This document shows positions 42,230 to 49,524 of a stretch of DNA of 49,524 bases, piece by piece; within the stretch, counting starts at the first letter, position 1, and each line of letters begins with the position of its first letter. The DNA comes from Clostridia bacterium (lineage in GTDB: Bacteria; Bacillota; Clostridia; Christensenellales; Aristaeellaceae), in contig JAFRTK010000103.1 of the NCBI GenBank assembly GCA_017427165.1, positions 1-49,524 of the forward strand. The letters are read 5' to 3'. The position numbers were made by a program, and so were the translations under genes. The notes under the pieces are model-generated. The model was not told where the DNA came from and ran no database searches. It was given only the letters and a program-made list of their open reading frames with translations.

Positions 42230-44041
42230 TTACTCTCCTTCCTCTTCGAAATCGCCGTAGATCTTCACCATTTTTTCATGCAGGTTCTGGATGTTCTTCG
42301 GCGCTTCCGTCTTCGGGGCCCGGGGATCCAGCAGCCAGGTCTTCGCGAAGTGGGTCTCGCTGACCTGGAACATCGGCGGCTCTTCCTTCAGGTCGATTGC
42401 CATCGCGTAGTTGTTCCGCGGGGCAAACGCGTCGCCGACAATCTTGTTGTACAGGGAGGGCGGCGTACCGGGGATGGAGAACAGCTCCGTGCCCCGCTCC
42501 GTCAGCTGCGGCAGGGAGGACAGCAGGGCCCAGGTATAGGGATGCTTCGGATCGTAGAAGATATCCTCCACAGTGCCCAGCTCCACGATCTGGCCGGCAT
42601 ACAGCACCGCCACGCGTTCCGCCACATTGGCCACAACGCCCAGGTCGTGGGTGATATACACGGTCGTAAATCCGAGATCCCGCTGCAGGTCCTTGATCAG
42701 GCGGATAATCTGGGCCTGGATCGTCACATCCAGCGCCGTGGTCGGTTCGTCGCAGATCAGGATCTTCGGCTGGCAGCTCAGCGCGATCGCGATTACGATC
42801 CGCTGGCGCATACCGCCGGAATACTGGAAGGGATAATCGTCAAAGCGTTTCTCCGGCTCCGGGATTCCCACCTTCGCCATGATGTCCAGTGTCCGCTGCT
42901 TTGCTTCCCCCTGGGAGCACTTCTGGTGCTTCAGGATCACCTGCATGATCTGCTTGCCGATCGGGATAACCGGGTTCAGGCTCGTCATGGGATCCTGGAA
43001 CACCGTCGCGATCCGGCGGCCGCGGATTTTCTGCCAGTCGTCGGTATACTTCACATTGGCGCAGTCGATCACCGCGTAGCCTTCCAGCTGGTTCTCCGAC
43101 TCATTCACTTCGGTGAACTCCACATACAGCACGCAGGTCTGGAACAGCTTCCGCCGCACGTCGCTGTCCAGCAGGTTTTCGCCCTGGATCATCGCCTTGC
43201 GGAGGACCCGGTTCAGCTTCATCGTGTACTTGATCCGGTCCTTGAGGGGATACCGTCCGGTGGAAAGCAACACATCATAGGCCAGCTTCCGGTTGCGCGC
43301 GATCGTCGCGTCAGAAAGCCCTTCCGGGTTGCTTTCCTTATCCCTCGTTTTGATCTTTTGTTTGCGCAGCTCCTTCAGCCTTGCGATCTCCGTCCGGTCT
43401 GCCGCCTGGCGGGCTGCATCCGCCTTATAAGCTTCCGTCCGTTTCTTAATCAGGAATTCCTTTTCCGCTTTCAGCGCGTTTTCCCGCGCGGTCAGTTCCC
43501 GGATTTTCCTTTCCAGTCCCTGGATTTCCTTCTGGTCATTCGCGCTGTGCTTGTCCAGGGTCAGCAGGTAGTTGTTGCTTTCCACGATATCGTCATGGAT
43601 TTCCTTGGCCTTGATACGGAAGGATTCCTCCTCCTCCTCGGTCAGGGCCTTGACGTGGGCCACATCCGCCTTTTTCTGCCGGATCGCGCGGTATTCTCCG
43701 GCGCCGCGTTCCAGCACCGAGTATTTGTTGTATTTGTTGGTCAGCCGCTCCAGCAGGCGCAGGTTGGCCGGGGTCAGCTTGACGTTGGTATGGGAAAGGT
43801 CGTCATCCGAGAAGATGACGCTGCCTTCACTGATGAATCCGTTGGATTCCAGCATGCCGGCAAATGTCTTGGTCAGCACGGATTTGCCCGATCCGCTCTC
43901 GCCGACGATCGCGATGGATTCATGCTCATAGATATCCAGGCTGACGTTCCGGATCGCGGTCAGGATCCGGCCCCGGACGTTGAATTTGACGCTGACATTT
44001 TTCAGGGAGAGGAGGACTTTCCTGTTTTCATTCTCGCTCAT
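42230..44041 (-). CDS. oppD: oligopeptide ABC importer ATPase, OppD type (system B), with large insertion before the Q-loop
   Basis: 603 residues. Walker A GESGSGKS (about 47-54), then an insertion of roughly 250 residues (about 85-335), and only then the Q-loop VFQDPM (Gln349), signature YSGGMRQRI, Walker [11 protein letters not shown], switch ITHDLGVV and [16 protein letters not shown]. The spacing Walker A to Q-loop is about 300 residues instead of about 50. The insertion includes a long coiled coil (for example IQGLERKIRELTARENALKA) and a globular part near LLDSDVRRKLFQTC. The insertion point differs from that of OppD in system A, so the two arose separately. ATG behind AAGGAGGG, 12 bases after oppC. 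Confidence 0.93.
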   Translation of the reverse strand: MSENENRKVLLSLKNVSVKFNVRGRILTAIRNVSLDIYEHESIAIVGESGSGKSVLTKTFAGMLESNGFISEGSVIFSDDDLSHTNVKLTPANLRLLERLTNKYNKYSVLERGAGEYRAIRQKKADVAHVKALTEEEEESFRIKAKEIHDDIVESNNYLLTLDKHSANDQKEIQGLERKIRELTARENALKAEKEFLIKKRTEAYKADAARQAADRTEIARLKELRKQKIKTRDKESNPEGLSDATIARNRKLAYDVLLSTGRYPLKDRIKYTMKLNRVLRKAMIQGENLLDSDVRRKLFQTCVLYVEFTEVNESENQLEGYAVIDCANVKYTDDWQKIRGRRIATVFQDPMTSLNPVIPIGKQIMQVILKHQKCSQGEAKQRTLDIMAKVGIPEPEKRFDDYPFQYSGGMRQRIVIAIALSCQPKILICDEPTTALDVTIQAQIIRLIKDLQRDLGFTTVYITHDLGVVANVAERVAVLYAGQIVELGTVEDIFYDPKHPYTWALLSSLPQLTERGTELFSIPGTPPSLYNKIVGDAFAPRNNYAMAIDLKEEPPMFQVSETHFAKTWLLDPRAPKTEAPKNIQNLHEKMVKIYGDFEEEGE

Positions 44042-44053
44042 GATCCGCCCTCC

Positions 44054-45016
44054 TTACATATGCGTCCTGGGATCCGAGGCATCCGCCAGGTTCTGGCCCA
44101 GAACGTACAGAATTACGGTAATGGCTGACGCGATGGCAACCGGCGGCCAGAATTCCCACGGATAGACCAGGAAGGCGCTCTGGGCCTGCTGGATCATTCG
44201 TCCGAGGGAGGGAATTTCAGCGCTCAGTCCGACACCGATATAGCTCAGGAACACCTCCGAGGAGATATAGCTCGGCAGCTCCGTCGCCAGCACCGTCACG
44301 ATCACGGAGGTCAGGAACGGCAGGATGTTCTTGCTGATCATCCGGGGAATCGGCGTGCCCAGGCAGCGGGACGCCAGCGAATACTCCCGGTCGCGGATGA
44401 TCATCACCTGGGTCCGGAAGAAGTAGGCGATTCCCAGCCAGCCGGTGATCGTCATGGCAAACACAAAGCTCCAGAAGCCCGAGCCGATTATGTATACCAG
44501 CACGGTAATCATCAGGATGTACGGCACGTTGGCAATAATGTTGTAGATCACCAGCATTACCTGGTCAAACCGCTTGCTGTATCCCCACACAGCGCCCAGG
44601 ATGATACCGATCGTCATGTTGATCGCCGCGCAGATGATAGCCAGCAGCAGGCTGGTCTGGGCCGATGCCCAGATTCCGTAGAAGATGCTGTTGCCCATGG
44701 GGCCGGTTCCCAGGATCCACTTGAAGGAGAATCCGTCGTATTTGGCCATGGCTGCGGCGGGAGAAAGGTTGAAAGAAGTGGCATCCCGGAGGTTTTCATA
44801 TGCGTCGTAGGGGGCAATCGCCGGAATCACAAAAGCGCACAGGAAAATCAGGATAAAGAGGATGATCATCACCAGGTTGGTTTTTTTGCGGAAAAATACG
44901 CGGAATACGGATGCCCAGTAGGAATACCGGGGTGCCGTGATTTTTTCGGACTGGATCGTATCCTTGTCGATAAACCGGAACAATCCGTCCTGGTTCCGGG
45001 TCGTCTGCTCAGACAT
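44054..45016 (-). CDS. oppC: oligopeptide ABC importer permease, OppC type (system B)
   Basis: 320 residues, start overlapping the oppB stop by one base (TGATG), with GGAGGT upstream. Normal OppC layout: a cytoplasmic lead of about 45 residues, TM1, a modest extracellular segment, WILGTGPMGNSIFYGIWASAQTS in place of the GTD-x-x-G-R-D block, four or five further helices, and the coupling region EYSLASRCLGTPIPRMISKNILPF. No insertion. It pairs with the enlarged OppB. Confidence 0.93.
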   Translation of the reverse strand: MSEQTTRNQDGLFRFIDKDTIQSEKITAPRYSYWASVFRVFFRKKTNLVMIILFILIFLCAFVIPAIAPYDAYENLRDATSFNLSPAAAMAKYDGFSFKWILGTGPMGNSIFYGIWASAQTSLLLAIICAAINMTIGIILGAVWGYSKRFDQVMLVIYNIIANVPYILMITVLVYIIGSGFWSFVFAMTITGWLGIAYFFRTQVMIIRDREYSLASRCLGTPIPRMISKNILPFLTSVIVTVLATELPSYISSEVFLSYIGVGLSAEIPSLGRMIQQAQSAFLVYPWEFWPPVAIASAITVILYVLGQNLADASDPRTHM

Positions 45017-46599
45017 CAGCGGCCACCTCCTTTGCTGGATGAAAGGGAGATCCGCGGGTCATACTTGGCCAGCAGCAGGTCGCCCAGGATCAGGGATATG
45101 ATGGACAGCGTGGTATAGAACACGGTACATGCCACGATGATGCCGTTGTCATATCCGTTGATGGCGTTGGTCAGCAGGCCGCCCACGCCGGGCACGGAAT
45201 AGACGCGCTCGGTAATGATCGCGCCGATCAGGCAGCCCAGGATGTTGCCGGGGATACCGTGTACCAGGTAGATCATCGCGTTGGGGCTGATGTGCTTCCG
45301 GTAGATTTCCTTTTCGCTCATGCCTTCCGCCCGGGCGAATTTCACGTAGTCACTGTTCATCTGGTCAATCATATACCGCCGCATCCACTTCATCAGGTTG
45401 CCGATGGACGGCAGCGCCAGGGAAAGGGTCGGCAGGATGTAGGCCAGTATTTTGGCCTCCGCGTTGGCAAACTTGTATGGCAGCCCGAACAGGGTGGTGC
45501 CGATGGCGGCAAACAGGAAGATGCGGGCCAGTCCGGGCACCGCAATGGAGAAAATGATGTAGCCGTTGCCGATCTTGTCCCCCAGTCCGTCCTTGTGCCG
45601 GGCCATGGCAATGCCCAGCGGCAGGCCGAACAGGTAGGCGATCGCGGTCGCGATCAGGCCGATCACAAAGGAGTTCTCCAGCATGGACAGTCCGTCGATC
45701 CGGTAGCTGTAGGTGGTGTACTGGTCCGGGAACTGCTTCATCTCCGTTTTAGTTCTGGGAGAACTGTTATAGGTCAGCGTATGGAAATCAATCGCTGAAT
45801 TGATATATTCATCCGTACCCAGCTTGGCCGGATACTGGGTCTGTGCCTTCACCTGGTCCCCGGTCGGCCGGTTGATGACGTCGGTGATTTCCTGTCCCCT
45901 GAACTTGGTAAAGGAAGTACCCAGGTTCAGGTGGATCCAGTTCTGGTGGATAAACGGGAAACGCCCGTCAAAGTACAGCTGGTATTTGTGCGTGGTACCG
46001 CTGCCCACCACCGCGAACAGGCCGCTGTACGGGTCATGCTCCACCCGGACATAGCGCTCTGTCAGTGCGGGATCCTGCACGTCGTTCACGGTTTCCACCG
46101 TAATCAGGTGCGTCAGGTAATTCCACAGGCGGGTAAATACGCTCCGTTCCACCACGGCGACCAGGTAGCCGTCGCCGCCCTTCTTGGCTTTGCCGGAAGG
46201 GGACCGCTGGGGTTCGAGATACTTGATCTTGTATCCTTCCTTCTCGAACATCTCAATAAACTCCTGGACGTCAGGATTGTCCAGGTAGGTATTTTCATTC
46301 TGAATGGCTTCCTTGGCTGCCTTGAACTCATCGCTCTTGGTATACTCCGCGCCGTACCGGCCCTCATATTTGGACCGCAGGAAGCTGGTGAAATCCGAAT
46401 ACTCCAGGTATCCGAATTTCTGATACTGGGCATACTCATAGATTGTCCGGTCGTTCAGGCTCTTCTTGTTCCAGACGTCGTCCATCTGGAATATGGCGCC
46501 CCTTGGAATCAGGTTATAGACCAGGAGCATAACGGTCGCGATTACGACCAGCAGCGAAAACAGGGAGAACAGAATCCGCCGCAGCATGTATCTTCTCAT
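45016..46599 (-). CDS. oppB: oligopeptide ABC importer permease, OppB type (system B), with extracellular insertion
   Basis: 527 residues from the ATG at 46599; a GTG four codons earlier is possible, and neither has a strong ribosome site. TM1 is near residues 9-29. About 190 extra residues (about 33-220) precede WIHLNLGTSFTKFRG, which aligns with the normal G-D-L-G-x-S segment, and a further stretch leads to TM2 near 308. The permease core then follows with MNSDYVKFARAEGMSEKEIYRKHISPNAMIYL and ends AKYDPRISL. The extra region is extracellular by topology. OppB of system A lacks it, while OppC of system A has a comparable one. Confidence 0.9.
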   Translation of the reverse strand: MRRYMLRRILFSLFSLLVVIATVMLLVYNLIPRGAIFQMDDVWNKKSLNDRTIYEYAQYQKFGYLEYSDFTSFLRSKYEGRYGAEYTKSDEFKAAKEAIQNENTYLDNPDVQEFIEMFEKEGYKIKYLEPQRSPSGKAKKGGDGYLVAVVERSVFTRLWNYLTHLITVETVNDVQDPALTERYVRVEHDPYSGLFAVVGSGTTHKYQLYFDGRFPFIHQNWIHLNLGTSFTKFRGQEITDVINRPTGDQVKAQTQYPAKLGTDEYINSAIDFHTLTYNSSPRTKTEMKQFPDQYTTYSYRIDGLSMLENSFVIGLIATAIAYLFGLPLGIAMARHKDGLGDKIGNGYIIFSIAVPGLARIFLFAAIGTTLFGLPYKFANAEAKILAYILPTLSLALPSIGNLMKWMRRYMIDQMNSDYVKFARAEGMSEKEIYRKHISPNAMIYLVHGIPGNILGCLIGAIITERVYSVPGVGGLLTNAINGYDNGIIVACTVFYTTLSIISLILGDLLLAKYDPRISLSSSKGGGR

Positions 46600-46648
46600 G
46601 AATACACCCACTTACCCAAAAAATAAATTCGGAAATAATACGCAAATG

Positions 46649-46711
46649 ATCCCGCGTTGGCGGGATTATGCTTGGAATCAAGAGGGGAAGCGGCGAAGAC
46701 GCCGCTTCCCC
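46649..46711 (-). promoter_or_regulatory. two hairpins between binding protein B and oppB
   Basis: A perfect 12-bp GC-rich stem (46684-46695 with 46700-46711, loop AAGA) and a 7-bp stem (46649-46655 with 46660-46666). T-runs are absent or weak, so they look like transcript-stabilising or partial termination elements after the binding protein gene. Confidence 0.7.
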
Positions 46712-46739
46712 CCGTATTACAGAAAACCCTGTATGGGGA

Positions 46740-48794
46740 TTAATAGTCCACACCGATAACCTTCAGCATGTAGCCATTCACGCCGAACGTATCCAGATAG
46801 GTGGAAGGATCGCCGTAGTCGGGGCCCCAGCCGGATCCGTAGAAGAAGTCGAAGTTGCCGGCTTCACCGGACGCCGCGCGGTAACCGCAGGCGTAGAAGT
46901 CCGCGGAAGTGGTGGTCTCAACCAGGTTCACAACCACGTTCTCGGCTCCGAGGGTTTCCTCGATGGTCTGCTTGGAGACCTGTGCCTGGGCGGTGTTGGC
47001 TTCGTTAGCGGAATAGTACACGATGTCGATGGTGATCGGCCAGGTCACGCTGTCGCCCAGCTCTTCCTTGGCCTTGGCCAGGTAAGTCTTGGCCAGGTCA
47101 GCATTGTACCAGCCGTCGATGGCGTCCGCAACCTTGATTTCGCCGCCCATCTGATCCAGGTAGTACTGAACCATCTCGCCGTAGAAGGTGCCGGCAGCGA
47201 ATTCATGGCCGTCCGCATCCGTCGTGGCGTTCTCCAGGGAGACGAACTCGGGGTGGGTATACATGTTCCGGATGTTGGCCAGCTTCAGGTCTTCACCGCG
47301 GCTGGTGGCATTCACGGTCGCACGGTCCCACCCATGGGCCAGGGCTTTCCGGAAGCTCTTGTTCATCAGGGCAGTATGGGTGTCAATCTTCTGCTGCTCG
47401 GACTTGGGAGAAGCAGCCGCGCCGCTTTCCAGGGCGAAGGTGCCGCGGTTGACGTTCATGCCGCCGAAGTAGGTGGTGGAGGTGGTGTCGGAAACGTAGG
47501 CATACTTGTCGAAGTTGCCGTCGTCCTTGGCCATCTTCAGGGTGCCGCTCGCCTCGGTCAGGCCGCTGCCGGCGTACACACCGCTCACAACGTCATCGTA
47601 GAACGCCTTCATGTTCTCACCGTTGTCGTAGATCCAGGTGATGCTGTTGATCGTCACCTCGTCCGCACGGTAGTAGTTCGGGTTCTTCACGACGGCGATT
47701 TCAGAATCGGGATTCAGCTTCTGGAGGAGGAACGGACCGCTGTAGACCTGGGAGGCCACATCGGTGTTCTTGCCAAAGGTATAGGCTTCGGTATCGGCGA
47801 AAGCAGCCTGATATTCCTCAGCGCCGTAGACGCCGCCGTGGCTCAGGTACCAGTCTTCGCAGATCGGCAGGAAGCAGCTGTAGGTCAGCATGGTCATGAA
47901 GTAGGGGATATCGCCCTCCAGCGTGATCACCAGGGTCTGGTCATCAACAGCTTCATAGCCGACTTCGTCGAAGGAGCCGCCTTCCAGGTATTCATGAGCG
48001 CCCTTCACAACGCCTTCAACCAGCCACTCGAGGCCGGCCTTGGCATCCAGCATGTGATGGAAACCGGCAACAAAGTCGCCCGCGGTCACGTCGGCGTATT
48101 CTTCGCCTTCGGAGGTGAACCACTTGGCGCCTTCCCGGATGTGGAAGGTGTAGACGGAACCGTCATCGCTGACTTCCCAGGACTCCGCCATGGCGGGGCA
48201 CAGCTGGTTCAGGTTGTTGTACTGCACCAGGCCGTCCACACAGTTCACGGTGATTTCGGTATCGCTCTGGGAGGAGGTGTTCAGCCAGTCCAGGGTAACC
48301 GGAGCGGTGGCGAAGGTCAGCTTGTAATCGCTCTGGATCTTGTGGCCCTTCTCGGTCAGGTAAGCGGCAGGATCATAGGTTCCTTCGCCGGCAACAGCTT
48401 TGCTCCACTGATCGAGCAGGTCAGCCCGCTCGGCGGGGGTCAGGAACTCATCGGAGATGACCAGGCCGAACAGGCGGTCATCGTCATTGCCCCACTGGAC
48501 GTAGGGAACGGTACGGGGAGCGATCCGGCTGATGGTGTAGGCACCACCCTGGGTGGTGTTCGGAACCATCACGGCGCTGTCGAGCAGCGCGGCTTCCGCC
48601 TGCGCATACAGGACGAACCGTTCATCGTTGGTCGGAGCGGCTTTGGCGGCCTTCATCAGCTCGTCATAGTCACCCAGCAGTTCGAGATAGATCTCTTCAT
48701 CTTCGGCGCGTTCGTAAGCCACATCTTCTGCGGAAACGGAGGCGACACCCAGAATCATGCAGAGAGCCATCAACAGGGCAATCAGTTTCTTCAT
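46740..48794 (-). CDS. oligopeptide-binding protein (SBP family 5) of system B, apparently circularly permuted
   Basis: 684 residues from the ATG at 48794 (AAGGAGA upstream). The signal peptide ends SVSA-E and has no lipobox. Residues about 24-134 (DYDELMKAAKAA, RFVLYAQAEAALLDSAVMVP, GGAYTISRIAP) look like the segment that normally closes SBP5 proteins. Only then comes the usual beginning, YKLTFATAPVTLDWLNT, LVQYNNLNQLCPAMAESWEVS and FHIREGAKWF. The protein ends NFDFFYGSGWGPDYGDPSTYLDTFGVNGYMLKVIGVDY, exactly where a normal member would continue into the displaced segment. The reading frame is intact and codon use matches its neighbours. It should deliver peptides to system B. Confidence 0.9.
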   Translation of the reverse strand: MKKLIALLMALCMILGVASVSAEDVAYERAEDEEIYLELLGDYDELMKAAKAAPTNDERFVLYAQAEAALLDSAVMVPNTTQGGAYTISRIAPRTVPYVQWGNDDDRLFGLVISDEFLTPAERADLLDQWSKAVAGEGTYDPAAYLTEKGHKIQSDYKLTFATAPVTLDWLNTSSQSDTEITVNCVDGLVQYNNLNQLCPAMAESWEVSDDGSVYTFHIREGAKWFTSEGEEYADVTAGDFVAGFHHMLDAKAGLEWLVEGVVKGAHEYLEGGSFDEVGYEAVDDQTLVITLEGDIPYFMTMLTYSCFLPICEDWYLSHGGVYGAEEYQAAFADTEAYTFGKNTDVASQVYSGPFLLQKLNPDSEIAVVKNPNYYRADEVTINSITWIYDNGENMKAFYDDVVSGVYAGSGLTEASGTLKMAKDDGNFDKYAYVSDTTSTTYFGGMNVNRGTFALESGAAASPKSEQQKIDTHTALMNKSFRKALAHGWDRATVNATSRGEDLKLANIRNMYTHPEFVSLENATTDADGHEFAAGTFYGEMVQYYLDQMGGEIKVADAIDGWYNADLAKTYLAKAKEELGDSVTWPITIDIVYYSANEANTAQAQVSKQTIEETLGAENVVVNLVETTTSADFYACGYRAASGEAGNFDFFYGSGWGPDYGDPSTYLDTFGVNGYMLKVIGVDY

Positions 48795-49098
48795 GGTAGA
48801 TATCTCCTTTTTTTTATTTATTATCGGGATAGCCCCCGAATAATACAAAACAGGAAATACGGAATGCAAATACACATTTCACAATGGCAACATATACAAC
48901 CTTTGTTTATGTGCGAGATAGAATAACATATTTACTGGCAAAAAGCAACGACCTGAGCTGTCCGTTTTGAATCGGACAACATGTAAATACAATAAAAATA
49001 CAATCCTGTTTTATGCCTTCTATGGCCATCAATCCCTTTATTTTCAAGGGTTCCGTGTTTTTCAGATTGTATTTTTTGTGTACTGTATACAATGTTGT
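48795..49098. other. AT-rich intergenic region upstream of opp operon B
   Basis: No gene. It is clearly more AT-rich than its surroundings and holds the operon B promoter, a 12-bp perfect inverted repeat (48994-49005 with 49065-49076) and the palindrome TGTATACA (49084-49091). No clear terminator for the gene ending at 49099 is visible. Confidence 0.6.
48920..48948 (-). promoter_or_regulatory. promoter of opp operon B
   Basis: Minus strand: TTGCTT (48948-48943), 17-base spacer, TATTCT (48925-48920). The leader is about 115 bases. Confidence 0.7.
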
Positions 49099-49524
49099 TC
49101 AGATCCGGACGCCCGTTTTTGCAGCCTTTCCGGCGACATAATCATAGGCCTTCCGATACTCTTCTTCGGTCTGCATATGCTCCAGCAGCACCGGTGCGTC
49201 CGGTGCCAGGTACCGGTCCATGATCCGCAGGATTTCCCCGTAGCGGAGGGTCCCCTCCCCGGGGGAGCATTCCTCCAGCAGGGTGGTCAGGTTCGTCGGG
49301 TGCATCCGGGTGTCCTTGATATGGGTGCTCCGGATATACGGCCCCAGCTTCCGGAAGCATTCCTCGATGAATGCCTCCGGCGCGAGATACCGCCGCGGGC
49401 AGTTGATCATGTTCACAAAATCCATATGGGCGCCGAACTGCGGCCGGTTCACATCCCGGATCAGCTGCAGGTACTCGTCCGGCCCGTCGGGCACCATCCA
49501 GGGCATGGGCTCAATGCAGTAATA
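49099..49524 (-). CDS. sugar phosphate isomerase/epimerase-type TIM barrel protein, 3' part
   Basis: The last 141 residues of a gene that runs off the right edge; the frame is open to the final base, so the ATG at 49506 is internal. Visible motifs: EPMPWMVPDGPDEYLQLI, FGAHMDFVNMINCPRRYL, STHIKDTRM, and PGEGTLRYGEILRIMD with VLLEHM near the end. The metal-binding His, Asp and Glu positions of the AP endonuclease 2 family (sugar phosphate isomerases and epimerases, xylose isomerase-like) are consistent with this. The substrate is unknown. It is on the same strand as opp operon B but separated from it by an AT-rich region with its own promoter. Confidence 0.85.
   Translation of the reverse strand, partial: YYCIEPMPWMVPDGPDEYLQLIRDVNRPQFGAHMDFVNMINCPRRYLAPEAFIEECFRKLGPYIRSTHIKDTRMHPTNLTTLLEECSPGEGTLRYGEILRIMDRYLAPDAPVLLEHMQTEEEYRKAYDYVAGKAAKTGVRI

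Noticed and set aside
40949-44128. 1059-codon open frame on the plus strand
   Set aside because: It lies fully antisense to oppF, oppD and the ApbE-like gene, has low-complexity His/Gln/Arg-rich composition and no recognisable domain; a by-product of GC-rich codon use.
46668-48926. 752-codon open frame on the plus strand
   Set aside because: Antisense to the binding protein B gene; Gly/Val-rich shadow with no family features.

Overview
The window is a GC-rich (high fifties percent by eye), gene-dense stretch of a Gram-positive (Bacillota, Clostridia-type) chromosome. Evidence: a PolC-type replicative polymerase, a DivIC/FtsL-like septum protein, FloA flotillin with NfeD, a DegV protein, the frr-uppS-cdsA-dxr-rseP-ispG-polC gene order, strong AGGAGG ribosome sites and sigma-A type promoters. 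The GC content, BspA-like surface protein and very large peptide importers suggest an uncultured gut or rumen clostridial lineage (perhaps Christensenellales-like); that placement is inference. I see no rRNA, tRNA, CRISPR array, insertion sequence or prophage.

Layout. (1) 59-6087, plus strand: an exported NlpC/P60-like protein, then a cell-envelope operon behind a perfect consensus promoter: CapA-like phosphoesterase, LRR plus phosphodiester glycosidase fusion, Lgt-like membrane protein, metallo-beta-lactamase-fold lipoprotein; it ends in a clear terminator. (2) 6237-9119: a BspA-type leucine-rich-repeat surface protein with a TPEP linker and three beta-rich C-terminal domains. (3) 9323-11352: nfeD, floA and a small membrane protein. 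(4) 11461-14445: a GH31 alpha-glucosidase and a DegV protein. (5) 14500-27611, minus strand: frr, uppS, cdsA, dxr, rseP, ispG, polC, then a DivIC-like gene, a Ppx/GppA phosphatase, sufC and sufB. This is a housekeeping block for translation recycling, isoprenoid and phospholipid synthesis, envelope proteolysis, replication, division and Fe-S assembly. (6) 27939-30996: two GNAT acetyltransferases and an M3 oligoendopeptidase F. (7) 31073-48794, minus strand: two complete oligopeptide (Opp/Dpp-type) ABC importer operons in tandem, each ordered binding protein, permease B, permease C, ATPase D, ATPase F, accessory gene. (8) 49099 to the right edge: the 3' part of a sugar phosphate isomerase/epimerase-type TIM barrel.

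The most unusual part is region 7. Both importers carry large insertions in subunits that are normally compact: about 330 residues after the Q-loop of one OppD, about 250 before the Q-loop of the other, about 90 before the Q-loop of one OppF, and about 190 extracellular residues in OppC of one system and OppB of the other. Neither binding protein has a lipobox, although the metallo-beta-lactamase lipoprotein elsewhere in the window does. The second binding protein appears circularly permuted: the segment that normally ends this family sits directly after its signal peptide, and the protein stops where that segment should begin. The gap between each binding protein and its first permease gene holds strong hairpins, five in one operon and two in the other, which probably set binding protein to permease ratios. 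With peptidase PepF encoded next door, the region looks like a peptide uptake and utilisation locus.
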